Of a stretch of 64,000 nt of DNA, positions 22,992-35,248 are shown in pieces (position 1 is the stretch's first letter; every line of letters starts with the position of its first letter). The notes below the pieces were generated by a model, which was not told the origin of the DNA, made no database searches, and was given only the letters and a program-made list of their open reading frames with translations. Made by a program: the position numbers and the translations under genes. Origin of the DNA: Siphonodentalium dalli (lineage: Eukaryota > Mollusca > Scaphopoda > Gadilida > Siphonodentaliidae); NCBI GenBank assembly GCA_032622095.1, contig CP136063.1, positions 214,475,982 through 214,539,981 on the forward strand, written 5' to 3'.

Positions 22992-23371
22992 CTAGCAGAT
23001 GAGCCCGACGTTGTCCGGGCTATTCAAAAACCAAATTTCAAGTCGATAGCTCCACCCGTTTCCGAGATCTGGTATGCGCATGCGCGAAACTGGCGTCGCA
23101 CGGGCTCGGCGACCCGATAAAATTCGTATCCGGCGCAAGATACATTCACATAGCAAATTTCAAGTCGATAGCTCCGCCCGTTTCCGAGATCTCGTCTGCG
23201 CATGCGCTGCATGTGCGTCGCACGGGCTCGCCAATACGACAAGGCCGACCGCCTGGTCAAACTACACACACGTACCAAGTTTCGTCCCGATCGGTCGAGA
23301 ATCGTAGATTTGTATAAATGACATACATACAGACATACAGACAAACAGAGGTCTTCAAAATATATAGGAGA
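22992..23371 (-). mobile_element. short inverted Helitron of the same family (380 bp)
   Basis: On the minus strand it starts A|TCTCCTATATATTTTGAAG and ends with hairpin CCCGGACAACGTCGGG, then CTCATCTG and CTAG|T (CTAG at 22995-22992). Ends and terminal ~100 bp match the 738-bp copies, but the interior is shorter and different (two GCGCATGCGC-containing half repeats). Opposite orientation to the R array, 34 bp away. Confidence 0.8.
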
Positions 23372-24708
23372 TAAAATATATTGGTTTCACTAATGACCAA
23401 CTCATAATTCCGTTAAAACAACTAATCCTTAAAATTATTACAACTATATACGGCTTATCACTGAAGGTTTCTCATGCATCTCACCAGAATTCCCAACTAC
23501 ACCTTTTACCGGACTGGGCCTCCGGTTAGCTGTTCATAATCGACGGTCTCATACCGTTTCAACAGTTTGACGGTTAGACGAAAATTGTCTAAATAAAATA
23601 TTTTCGTGATGTCATGCCGTCACAATTCAATAGTATATCTATCGGCGACCATATTATATACGGCAATGACTCCATACAGTATGACTGAATCCTACTCTGC
23701 TGATATTTAATATGTATTATTAATCCGGCATTCATTCTGTGTTATGCGGGTCAGTACGTATATTCATGAGTACGTTATTCTCATTCCGGGTTTAAGTTCC
23801 CGCTTTAGCACTCACATCATTTATTCGCCATTTGATCGCAAACTATTTTTTTTTGGGGAAACTGTAACCTTTTCGATTGTGAACAGTTGTTAAGACGGTC
23901 TGATTTCGGTTCCTTTGATAACCGCACAAGTTTAAATTCTGCGAAAACCGGCTTAATCATTGACAATTTCCACTAAATTCGACAGTATAGATTCATGCCA
24001 ATCGATCATGGCATGATCCGTGGTCGGACTTCATTCGACTCAGTGCTGATGTTGAAATTGACAGTGTTGTGACTTAGTATCAAAACACTGGCACATTTAC
24101 TGACACAAGAGGATACAGGTACAATTAACACGAGCTTCGATGTCAACCAATAGTGACAATAATAACAACAACGACTCAACGAGCAGCTATTACTGTTGAC
24201 AATCCAGTTGACAGCGTTCTGAATCTGATTGTTTCAAAACACATGCATGTACATTTACAAGAGAGGATATACAATACATGTACATATACTGTACTGTACG
24301 CTCCAGTGTAATTCACAAGAGCTTCAATGTCAACAACAACACCGTAAACAATGAACTGACGCCGCGCATTGACGGATGATCACATATCTACAATTCAAAC
24401 TTTACAATTACACGGACCAATTCATCCCGTGTTAATCAATTTTCATTGAAACGTGTGTATATGAGACATTGTCATCATTCGCCATGTTATCGTCAAGTTA
24501 TTACGACAATTTACCGGGAGTACACTATTGGTTGGATGTTCTTATCAAAATATATTTGGCTGACTCACTGATATTGATACTAAGTGTTGTGATACCAGTA
24601 TACAGTTTGATGCATAATGCTTTAAAATTTCATGGAAAATGTGCGCACAGTTATTATGTGATCTGCTGTTGTCTTGGATGTTCCAATCCCAACTAGCTAT
24701 TATTGATA
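23372..24708. other. no gene; weak internal duplication
   Basis: 'acacaagaggata-aggtacaattaacacgagcttcgatgtcaac' (near 24100) has a diverged relative near 24250-24340 ('caagagaggatatac', 'cacaagagcttcaatgtcaacaac'). A purine/pyrimidine-skewed ACGGTC/CCGTTT patch lies at 23560-23580. No exon recognised; the open frame at 24469-24696 has no domain. Confidence 0.4.
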
Positions 24709-24710
24709 TA

Positions 24711-25201
24711 CAGTACCAGTCAAAAGAAGTGGTATATTAAGCGCGCTATTTTCGCGCCCAATATCGCAATAATATTGCAAGTGGAAACGCTTATAAGCAT
24801 GTCGCTTGTGATATTATTGCACTATTTTGCGCTTAATATCTGAATATTTTGCGCTTAATATTGCGACATCTTGCGCTCAAAATTGTGAAATTTAAATCAA
24901 ATTATTGCTTCTTTTATATTGTGTATTGTATAAATGTTTTAGATATGTATATAATTATAGTTGTAAATGCTATATGTACACTATGCACAGTATTTATCTA
25001 ATATAAATGTAACAATATCGGGTCTGTATGAAATTTACCCCCCCCCCCCCCAATATCGCAATATTTTGCATTCAATATTGCAATAATAAGCGCGACAGAT
25101 TGTTGGTATTGTGCTATAATCACGCCTTTTTCTAAATTAAGCACGCTCAATGTCGCAATAAAGGTGCGTCCAAAAAATGCCACTTCTTCTGACTGGTACT
25201 G
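24711..25201. mobile_element. Tc1/mariner-like MITE (491 bp)
   Basis: TA duplication at 24709-24710 and 25202-25203. Inverted ends begin CAGTACCAGTCAAAAGAAGTGG / CCACTTCTTCTGACTGGTACTG, matching the CAGTACCAGTC start known from Tc1-type elements. The interior is full of GCGCTTAATATTGCGA-type repeats and a poly(C) run (about 25040). No transposase. Confidence 0.85.
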
Positions 25202-25203
25202 TA

Positions 25204-27060
25204 TTGTCGTGATATACGGATTCACCTGTTAAAACAAAAACTGTGTTTACAAGTGATTGGACAATTTCACGCCTTACATGTAACCAAAAAGTATGCCATT
25301 AAGATATTTTACTTTTACATGTACTTAAATTTGAGTTTTAACTGTGAAACATGTAGCTTTGTTCTTTTAATGGCTTAAAAGGGCATGCCGATTCATGTTT
25401 TAGAATGGTCGAAATTAGTATTACTCATAACTGAATAGTGATGGGTTGGCTTATCAGCTTTTACTAGTATCGTTTGTTATTTACAGCCATATCTATACAG
25501 TAGTTAGTGAAAGGCGAACACATTACGCGTGCGCAGCCTTTTTCCGGATTAAATACTACGAGGCAGATAACAAGCTTGATTCTCTGCAAACTCTGCAAAA
25601 TATTGTCTATCACTTTATGCATTGAGGATTTACATTTCATCAAAACTATGATCGTAAACTAAGAACTAAGATGTATTTTTCAGTTACGAGTAATACTAGT
25701 GTCGACCATTCAAAAACATGAATCGTAATACCTACCGGGAAATCACATTGTCACTATGGGAACCTGGCTAATTCTATGGTAAATTAGCAAATTAAGAGAA
25801 CAAAATTGGTGTTGACCCATGAAAAATAAAGGTATATATATTAACTAAACGGTGTTGAACCATAAAAAAAATACAACGGTCTGACAGTTACTGGTTACGG
25901 TCTGCCTGTTACTTAAACGGTTTTATACCGTGGAACATGCTACGGCATGACCGTATGTTTAACGGTCAAATGTTGGCAGCGATGTTGCGCTTTCTCAGAC
26001 CGTTAAAGCGACGGTCTTTTTTCTAACAGTGTACCAGCGAAACATTATACACGCGGACCGCGAAATGAATAGGCATACCCCTCGTTGGTTAAAAATTGGA
26101 ATCGATCACGCAAGTAAATAGCCAACCATTCGCCCAATAGTTCGGACGCGTCCATGTTTACCAGTCCAGAGGGCAGCGGGGTCATATAGGTAGGTCCATG
26201 CTCTCTTGTGGCTTCACAATACAAGTATATTTATTGAATGTTAGACGTGGGAAGCCCGGCGATATTGGTCGGCGACTTTTGTTTAAAATGTACACATTTT
26301 GCTTCGGTTTTTGCTAGTGACTTACGATTTTTAGCGGCGAAATTAAAAAAACGTAGGTTTTCCAAATATAACACCGTATTTTTCTTGGAAATAAATAAGC
26401 GTACCGGAACCCGTTTATTTCGTTTCCGAGAGTATCATTACATGTACAGGTACGCGGATAATTATGTCTGACTGACAGCTTCACGAGATCTTGGGAAAAT
26501 AAATAGAGGTTAGCGGTAGACAATGTATTTTCCATTTCTTTTTGTTTTGTTTAAATTGAGGATTTTCTTTGCCCCACAAAAGGCTACACAATTAATCCAC
26601 ATCACTGCATGTGTCACTTCAGATACTATTAAGTCTGAAACACATTCATTGTTACATGCCAAGGAAAAACAAATTGTTAAATTTACGGTCTGTAGTTATT
26701 TTATAATTATTTTGTTATTATACTTTAACATTTTCATATGGTTTTTCGTGTCTTCTAAAATATTTAGATCAGCATAATTTTGATTTTCTTGGTATAAACT
26801 GTGATGAGCACAATCATGGGCGTAGCCAGTTTTTCCTAATGCGGGTTCGTCAGCAGATTGCAACGCCATAATTGATGCGGGAGTGCATTGGATGGGACGA
26901 TAACAGCACAACACCTCGCATGACCTGGTTACGGACTCATCACACAACAAAACGTTCAGACTTCTTGATGACGAACGTTGTGAATCATTAGCATTAATTT
27001 CTCTTCCATAAGATGTAATCGAACCACTGCATGGGTGGTTCATGTACGACATATGGATAT
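25204..27060. other. no recognised gene
   Basis: 25855-26035 contains repeated AACGGTCT / ACCGTTTA phrases in both orientations, probably a decayed inverted-repeat element (right end CTAACAGTGTACC). A 118-codon minus frame at 26696-27052 is cysteine-containing but shows no domain and no clear splice sites. Otherwise AT-rich. Confidence 0.35.
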
Positions 27061-27064
27061 ACTA

Positions 27065-27490
27065 TGTAAGTATTGTCTAAGTGGATTAACGTCATTAGCT
27101 CAGTACGAACGGTTCTGGGTGCCTGCTGATTATTCAGTTCGAGAACAAAACAAGATATTTAAAATAGCGGGATTCCCTACTAAGTGTAAGCCTCCTAAGA
27201 GTAGACCCCAACTGTATCGAACTTGGATAATATTGTGTCCATTAATTCAGTTCGAAAGGTTTTGGACCCTGCAGATTATTTAGTTCGAGAACCAAAATAG
27301 CGCGACCCCTACTAAGCGCAAACGTCATAAGAGTAGACCCCAACTGGTTATAACTTGGTTAAATTGTATCCAACAGTTCAGTACGAAAGGTTCTGGACGG
27401 CTACCCATTCTTCAGCGCGATTCCCTACTGAGCTTAAAAGTCCTAAGAGTAGACTCCAACAGCTTCGAACTTGGATAATGTTTTGTCTCT
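27065..27490. repeat. tandem repeat, 3 units of ~130-150 bp
   Basis: Units contain 'cagttcgaaaggttctggac', 'attatttagttcgag', 'cgattccctactaag', 'cctaagagtagaccccaac' and 'tcgaacttggataat-ttgtc'. The last unit is shortened in its middle. No coding role. Confidence 0.8.
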
Positions 27491-27594
27491 TCTGTAAATC
27501 GAAAATGTGTCACTACCAGAATACACTGGTCCAGTGATACGCGGCAAAATTTCGACAACATCGATGCCGCTTGTTTGTTTATATAGCAACGAGC

Positions 27595-28262
27595 TACACT
27601 CTTATAACCAATGTGTAGAAACGATCACACATGGAATGTGTAAACACGATTAATACACACACCAATGTGTAGTTTTACATATATCTACATGGACCAAGAG
27701 CCATTCTATACATATATTGTGTATATTTTGTTACACACAATTGTGTAAGAACGTAGAGCATGCTCATTGCGGTGCTTTCAGATTCATATCTTCTGCTGCA
27801 TGACGGCCATATTGTTTGAGAAAAAAATTTCGGAATGCAATTTACAGAGATCGTAGACAAGGATTGTAAGTTCAGAATTCCGATTTGTGGGTATAGTATT
27901 GATACTATATGAGGATTTATTTGTTCATGGCGATTACTGCCCTTAGACTCTTGTTATGATTGTTGTAATAATACTAATATTATGCAATCACGCCAAGACC
28001 CTGGTTTGTTCATTTAAAACAAAAACTCACACAGTACAGAACAAAATACTACATACCACTGTACGCCATGAACGTTTTAACATATAAATCTGCATATAGC
28101 TTGAATACTATACCCACAGGTCAGACTACTGAACTTACATTTCTTGTCTACGAACTTTGTGAACTTACACAAAATGTGTAAGGGATATGTGTAGATTTTA
28201 TGCACACAGTTGTGTATAAATGTGTATAAATTTACCCATTTATGTGTAAAAATTGTTACACG
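27595..28262. repeat. foldback element rich in TGTGTA motifs
   Basis: Inner arms 27853-27932 and 28064-28152 are inverted repeats (GTAGACAAG..TGTAAGTTCAG..GTGGGTATAGTATT). The outer parts are packed with AATGTGTAG / ACACATTT motifs in opposite orientations. The exact ends and target duplication could not be fixed. Confidence 0.65.
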
Positions 28263-28360
28263 AGATCAGGAATTCAGCTGACCTCAATATTGGCGCGTAG
28301 GAATATCTAACATTGAAGCGGTGAACCGGACTATACTTTGCGACAATTTATCGATAATTA

Positions 28361-28380
28361 CCCCCCCCCCCCCCCCCCCC
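28361..28380. repeat. poly(C) run, 20 bases
   Basis: Uninterrupted cytosines; length may vary between alleles or be a sequencing artefact. Confidence 0.95.
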
Positions 28381-29510
28381 GCAAATATGTGATGTTTCAG
28401 GGGGTATATTGGCATAAGTACATTAGAATGTTATGTAACGCGAATAATACGCCGACGATTTATATGTAACCTGACACTTGGTCTTGGTCCTGTTCAATGT
28501 GAAGGTCGTAACGTTTGAACTTGCATCAGTGTAAGAGATCATCGATTTCAAATTTCAATTAGAATTTTAGAAGAATAAGATTTTGTTCATGGAAGGTAAA
28601 TTATGTTTAAAGGTATCGTACAACCGGCTTTACTATGGAGAGTATGAATGTAAACAATAGTCACGGGCTTCTCACAATGTTGGAAATCGATGAATGTCAA
28701 GACATGTCACCAACTCTCTCGTAGCATATCCAATATCATATTGATGCTACTTCTGTAATTGGCAGCCACCTCGATCTGTCTTTTATAACAGGCATACCGT
28801 CTTATATCTCACTGATATGCTCATAGTATACTGATATATATGTATGCATGTACTGTTTTGTTGAACACGTGGCACTGATAAAACATCCACTACGACACAT
28901 TTAAAGCACAATCACATTCTTATAATCGTTTCCGGATTTTTGGTGAAGTAAATCAATCCCAAGGCTGGCAAAGGAATAGACAGCGCACGGATTGGGTGTG
29001 TCGTTGTCAACACACGCTCAACGACGGTTTCAAGTTAATCTCCTCTAACCTTTACATAAACAGCTGAAATAAGTACCTATATCTTGAACATATTACACGC
29101 CACATTATGTTCATAGTTTGCAAGAAAGTGTGAACAACCCAATATGAATGCATATCTTAATTATTATCGTAAGGGAACTCCACCCCATATCTGAGGTACT
29201 AAGCTGTGAAATCTAGCTTGCTATCATGCGGTTTATAATGCCAGAGATACTAGGCTTAGGAAAAAACACAATGGCAATTTGCCGCAAATTTGGTACAATG
29301 GGCTCCTTTTTGCCTTAGTGTGCTTAAACTATCAGGTAATTATAACGACAGAGGGCGCTGATATGTATTTCGCGAAAAGTGTAAAAAGATACGTTCACCC
29401 ACAGACAAGTTTGTTGTAAATATGCTATTGTTGCTTAGTCAGATGATCGCATAGCGTGTCATTTCCCCGCTGTTGACCGGCATGTTCTCAGTTTCTCTCT
29501 TTATGAACAT
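28381..29510. other. no recognised gene
   Basis: No exon, RNA gene or element end seen in this stretch. Confidence 0.4.
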
Positions 29511-29612
29511 GGCGACGAGGGTTTGGGCTGGGAGTTGAATGTGTCTATTGACCAATCTATTGGAAATCTATTGGGGTTTCCCCGCACATGTTCGGATCCT
29601 GTCGACGACGCC
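29511..29612 (+). pseudogene. tRNA-Ser-like relic
   Basis: The right half reads like a class II serine tRNA: TCTATTGGGGTTTCCCCGCAC (long variable arm GGGGTTTCCCC), then ATGTTCGGATCCTGT (T arm with 4 of 5 pairs) and CGACGCC that can pair with GGCGACG at the start. The D and anticodon arms are degenerate: the anticodon stem is replaced by a direct repeat of AATCTATTGG. So a pseudogene or old SINE head rather than a working tRNA. A minus-strand frame over the same bases is discarded for this reason. Confidence 0.6.
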
Positions 29613-31019
29613 ATTTTGTAATATATATATGGGGTACAGTGCATTGTGAATAAGTATACATGAAGTGCAAGTGTAAAATAATACCTTTTAATAATACAGC
29701 AATACATAAACGATGTTGACAGTAAGAAGATCAGATTTCGGGTGATGGGTTTCCGTCAGCCTCGTCATCTCGTGAACTTCCGGCTATCTTCGGGCATCCT
29801 CGGTGGTTTCCGGATTTTCCCGTATCTTCGCTCCAATATCGCTATATTGGAGCCGTTTGACGAGACGTATCTATTTGATACAGGTTTTACTCTACCAGGC
29901 CTAACTATTAAAACCCATAAACACAACACTCTTTGGCTGAAAGTTTCAACAATAGGATCGTACACGCCCAACATAACATCAGTTAACAATTTCAGACGAA
30001 AATGAGGTTGAAATTGTTCTGATAGTTTATATTTCATCCAGTATTTTGTGTCTTTTACCAAATATCTTATAATTTTCGGTTGAATTATTTGGATTGAAGT
30101 AGCCATGGTGTGTTAGATTGGTCCCACATAGCGAGGCCCAGATGGAACTTTCTGGACATGTAGCGGAGGTGCAGATGGAAATTCTAAGATGGACACCCAC
30201 AACGGAATGTGATATCGGCACCGTCAGCAGGGTGTGTGACTGGAGGTTATTTGGCCGCTGGGGTACGGGGTGCGCCTATATTTGAACTGAGCCAAACGTG
30301 TCCACTCCGGGTATATGCATTTCGCCCTAACAAGCTGGTCTGAATACGACATATTTAGTGGCCACATGGTGGCAGATAAGTAAACTATTGCAACACTGCC
30401 ACGCTACTTGTATTTTGGGTCTGAAGTGTCTATACTTCCAGTCATCAGCGCCCCATCTCTATTTGTATTGGAATTGACATCCATTTCACCAACTTTCGAT
30501 ACAAGCCCTCACAAAATTCATAGCTACTCATAGCTTCGATGCATTTCACAAATCCTAAATAAAATCGTGCAAGTTTCATATTGTACACCTGTACGTACCT
30601 CAAAATATGCTTCTGTTGTCAAAATGTGAATATTCCAATATATTTTGAATTCAACATGTGTTTTGTCTGGACTTTCCATCTATAGTGTTGCGCCATGCAT
30701 ATTTCCGACTTGCCAAAATTGTGGGGCGTACCGTGTTATAACTATTTGAACGTATACCCTTATATATACACTATTTTCGACAAACCTATCTGATCTGATA
30801 TGTAACCACGCACACAGAGTAAAACGCAAATAAGCCACAGAAATGTAATGTAATAAATTCTGTGTAAAGGAAATATTTGTAAATTGTGATATTTTAAAGC
30901 GTTTAATATCGCTCTCTGTAGTCATAATTAGCAATAGTGAGACACGATTTTAAAAGGGTCAGTATTCTAGTATAAACTTTTAATTCTTATTTTAGTTTTT
31001 TGTTCCCTGACATTCCGTC
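29613..31019. other. no recognised gene
   Basis: Frames of ~90-113 codons overlap on both strands around 29742-30106 without any recognisable domain. A short hairpin CTCCAATAT-CGCT-ATATTGGAG lies at 29832-29853. Nothing else stands out. Confidence 0.35.
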
Positions 31020-31450
31020 GGAGGACTATAGTAATGACCCCCGTCGGTCCGGGTATGCGTCCGTCCGGAACTTTGTCCGAACCTGTATTGTCATTTTCTG
31101 GTAATTTTTTTTTTAAACTTGGCTCATATCAACCAGCATTTGAACCGACGCACCTGAGATTTGGAGTTCGGTCGGACTCATTTTGGCGCAGTTATTGCTA
31201 TTTTTCGACATCGAATGCGTCACATCCTGTGACGCGTCACATCATGTGACGCATCTATTGTCCGAGCCTGTATTCCGACATTTTCCAGTCAAATTTGTTT
31301 AACTTGGCACACATGTCAACCAGCATGGGAATCTGCGATTTTGAGTTCAGTCGGAGTGATTTTGGCGGAGTTATTGCCCTTTTCGATATAGAATCGTACA
31401 TCCCGGGTCTTTTGTCCGAACCTGTATTCCGAAATGTTCTACATCTTTTA
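31020..31450. repeat. degenerate direct repeat, ~180 bp, 2.3 units
   Basis: Units begin TTTGTCCGAACCTGTATT (near 31074, 31258 and 31409) and contain 'aacttgg--catat-tcaaccagcat', 'ttttgagttcagtcgga' and 'attttggcggagttattgc'. The first is preceded by a TCCGTCCG-rich patch. This type of repeat is often part of larger non-autonomous transposons. Confidence 0.7.
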
Positions 31451-33075
31451 GTTTAGAGTTTTTGACCCTTTCTCTACACATTGAAGATGTGCAACATATT
31501 TAGTGAACATGCACCCTTTGTATCATATTGGTGTAACCAATTCCTCATACAGTTTGTAGTATAGTGATCTGAAACCCATAAATCCTTCAAACCTTCCTCC
31601 TGGGAAATTTTGGTCAGCGATCTTGTATTTAACTTTAAATTTAGCTATTCCGTTTGTAATTTTTAGCTGTTATTTTATTTGTATTAATTCACAAAAATGT
31701 TTGTTATTCTTTAAGTCTTCATATATATTTTAGTCATTTTCTTTTGTTTCGACTTGTGTGTTAGATATATTATTTCGTGTGTTAAGGGTGCATGTCGTTT
31801 GAAATTTCCTATTTACTATTCTTTAATATATTCTATATTAAGAATTATTATCAGTCAGTTCGTTTTCTGTCCCATGAATTATGCCAACACCCAGTTAGAA
31901 ATAAAGGTTATCGGATCCTAATATTGTATCTACGCCCAACCGTATTCGTTACGGCGTCCCATACGCTCTACGCTTTCTGCGTGCACTCGTGAGATTTCTA
32001 AAAAGTTGTGTTAATATAGACAAGAAAACTAAGATGCATGCATCAGGTCACCCATGAACTATTTAGCAATAGAATAATTCAGTTCGGTTGCGGTTTCACA
32101 ACGTTACAACTGACATACGATTACACAAGACACACCTTGAATGTGGAACTGTGTAAGAGTGAATATTAATGTTCTAAATCCCATGTTTCACCTTTAGTTG
32201 TGATTGGGGGGGGGGTGTGTCGTACTTTATTAACACGCAAGTAGTGTAATTAAGTACGGGTAATTAGAAGTAACAAATCGTTTAGTTTCTATCGTATCGA
32301 CTGAAAGGGGTGAGCAGATTATTGGTGATGAATGTTCTCGTTAGCTGTCAATATAATATGCATATTTGCCCCGTTACGTTTATACACTGTAGCATTGGCG
32401 GGCCAGAGTGTGTTGACATGTTAATTGTTTGGTTCATTAATAACAGATCAGCGGGGATTTGTCGTGAAAACGTACACGTATACGTGGAAATATGCTACGG
32501 TTACGGTTAAATTAATGGTTCTTCTATTACACCACCGTGTATACTCGGTTTAAATAGGTATATTATATAGGGACGTGTGCTCAATTTTGGTGTGGACCGA
32601 TGATCGAAAAAACTAAATCGGAGGTAAATGTCGCAGGCCGGAGGACCATTTTTTCAATAATTTTTAAAGAAATTGAGCAGTTGCAACAGAAGCAGCAAAA
32701 AAGGGTGTACAATTGGCAAATGATGAGGGGCGGTGTGATGTGTAACTAGGATTGAAATTAGATATGCAATTTGGAGATTATTGGATGAGGGATGTTATAT
32801 TAATTATATTAAAGGGACGAGAGGGTTTAGTTGTCGAAAATATTTGTTCCAAACACCGTAAACAGATCAATATTAAATTTTGGTTCAAATATACGATCAC
32901 TATCCCTTAAAGGAATACGGTCCTGAAAAAAACAATATTATTTTCTTTCAATATACCGATAATATATATATAAAATGTCCATTGGGCGCATATAATCTAA
33001 TATTCGGCCGCCAATCGTTATTTTTATAACGATTCAAAAAAATTCCGAAGTTAGCCGAAGATTTTGTTGTAGACG
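31451..33075. other. no recognised gene
   Basis: AT-rich. A G run (about 32206-32214) and no exon, RNA or element end recognised. Confidence 0.35.
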
Positions 33076-33079
33076 AAGT

Positions 33080-33149
33080 CACGTGATCATCAGCCCGATC
33101 ACGTGATTGTCACATGTAAACAGAAGCATAGCACGTGATCGATCACGTG
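33080..33149. promoter_or_regulatory. cluster of four CACGTG E-boxes
   Basis: CACGTG occurs at 33080, 33100, 33132 and 33144, each next to GATC or GATT. The last two form a perfect 18-bp palindrome, CACGTGATCGATCACGTG (33132-33149). CACGTG is the core site of bHLH/bHLH-ZIP factors (MYC/MAX, USF, TFE, CLOCK types). The following 150 bp are richer in CG dinucleotides than the surroundings, so this could be a promoter, but no first exon was identified downstream. Confidence 0.4.
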
Positions 33150-33560
33150 GTAACTCATTGACAACGCATAGATACGCGACGGCGGTATTTTAAGTTTGCA
33201 TGTAGTCGATCGCGGCCTTTGACGATTGTCGCGTTATCACACTGCGAATGCAAAACTTCGCCGAAACATCGCCTTTCTCGTAATTAAATGTCGATCTTTA
33301 TCGTGTTATTATTACTATTATTATATGTATCGCGATGTGTTGTTACTATAAAGCCATGCCCGTATATTATTCAGTTTTGCGCGCATTTATCTATATAAAC
33401 GCGTGCTCGTGTTTATATATATTTTTTCGTTACCGGAATAGTCCAAGTTATATTATATATGCATATCGGGATTGCATATATACGCGAAGACTTGCACAGT
33501 TATTAGGCAATTATCATCTCGTAAACATTCCAATTTCCAGATGACATTAGTCGTGTGTCA

Positions 33561-35248
33561 ATAAAGAGCGTTTCGTTTTAATTATCGTAACGCGGTAAAA
33601 CAACACACAATTGGTTTATTGCTGTCGGATTTAATCAATTATAATCAAGTCATTCATTACCAATATGATATGTTCATTTTTCCTTGGTTATGAATCATGT
33701 AATTATTTGGGCAATATGGTGTTTATATATATTTCGGAATATTGCTTCCCCCACCCCAAAACAATCTAGCCGACTGTCACTGGTGGAAATTCACTACATC
33801 TATGCATCGTTATTGACCTATTAAATTAGCACTCTAGCGATGCGGTCTATTGAATATCCAGGTCATAAATCGACCTCTATGTGGCAATTACGCATAACAA
33901 TAGGGTTATAAACATCCAATCATATATAACTTTTTGAAGGAGGGATAATAATCCGGTTTAATATGGAATCACATATTCAAGTGCTCTTTATTCGCAATAT
34001 ATCGTAATAGTGAACGCTCTTTATTGCGTCAAGGTAAAGGGACTCGACTTAGAACAGTTGTCATCGTGATTTTTTTTAATGATTACACCAATACAGGTCA
34101 ATACATGTACACGAACTTCCGATATGCTTGCTTTATATATCCTTCCAAGTCATAGCAATTTCCGCTTTATTAAACTTTTTTTATTCGTACCATATTAGGA
34201 AAACTCTTAACATGGAACGCTCTTTATGGAGCCATGGTGAAGTAAATGGGGAATCGACTAAGAATAGTTGTTATCGTGATTTATTCAACATACTCTCCAC
34301 TTTAACTGCAATTGTATGTATTCGTAACCATGACTGACTTGTCAAATTAAACGCTCTTTATTTGGTATATGTAATCGGTTTCTGATGATTGCGCAACGGG
34401 TTTCCCACAGAAATGCCGCCAAATGGCACGTAAACGAACATCGTTTGGAAATGAATACAGCATTATACCTAACTGAGAGTCACTAGACCGGCCACAGCCG
34501 AAAACACTGCATTTATATGGCAATGTTACGAATGAATGATTGTAAATACGGGACACTCGGGGCATATATACGGAAAATTAAAACAACATCGTGAACACGC
34601 GCCCGAATAGAGTTCACATGCCTGCTCATGTTTTTATAAGCTTTATTTTTGACACGAAAGTGTTACCTACCCCGCTCAATCGGCCTTCTATAGTTTTTTT
34701 GTCAAAACAATAACTTTCCAAACAGCGCTTAAGACAAATCACAAGTGAATATAACTCACCGCGCGATGACAATTAACCATGTGTACACAATGCTATTGAT
34801 ATGCCCCGCAGTAATTCCATCACGCTCACGAGCTGATGTCTATTCCGGATTTTCCATCGTCATATAGGTAGACACAAATAACTCCGATTCCGTGTTTTTA
34901 ATTAGTTTACCTCGCTTGACGTCATGCGAGGTTTTGCGACGGAGATAGCCGACAACCGGTGGCGGTATTATTTATTTATTTCTCGGCTTAATTATTACGC
35001 GATTTTTATGGGACTTGGATTATTGTGATCACAATAGGGGTGGCTTTCCGATAGAGTTTTGTTGTTTCATGAGCACTGTAATCCCTTAAACATCATGCTT
35101 ACATAAAGACCTACTAAATTTTACCTAAACAAGAGTCTGATTGTGTTATAGAAGGCAGCATAATGCTACTGGCTAATCACACACAAATGGTATAAACGCT
35201 CTTTATTATTTCCAAATAAGGAATTGAGCAACAAAGAACGCTCTTTAT
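33561..35248. repeat. seven dispersed AACGCTCTTTAT motifs
   Basis: AACGCTCTTTAT occurs at 34013, 34216, 34350, 35195 and 35237 on the plus strand and inverted at 33561-33573. A near match (GTGCTCTTTAT) is at 33981. The copies at 34013 and 34216 also share ~45 bp of downstream sequence (GACT-AGAAnAGTTGTnATCGTGATTT). A lone TACGCTCTTTAA is at 46479. Repeated short motifs around a THAP-domain exon resemble subterminal transposase-binding repeats, but no element ends were found. Confidence 0.7.
34347..34565 (-). CDS. THAP-type zinc-finger exon (partial)
   Basis: The minus-strand frame from the ATG at 34565 contains KCSVFGCG (first Cys pair of the C2CH finger, spacing C-x4-C), then LGIMLYSFPND (the F-x-FP element), and LRAIWRHF with the invariant tryptophan. 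This is the first half of a THAP DNA-binding domain. The later C-x2-H pair and AVPTIF are absent and would need a further exon to the left. THAP domains occur in cellular regulators and in P-element-type transposases. The motif repeats surrounding it favour a transposon origin. Splice sites are not clear, so the true exon ends are uncertain. Confidence 0.48.
   Translation of the reverse strand: MPRVSRIYNHSFVTLPYKCSVFGCGRSSDSQLGIMLYSFPNDVRLRAIWRHFCGKPVAQSSETDYIYQIKSV

Noticed and set aside
29501-29707. Minus-strand small frame beginning MASSTGSEHV with a good start context
   Set aside because: It is antisense to the serine-tRNA-like sequence at 29511-29612; the residues are explained by that.
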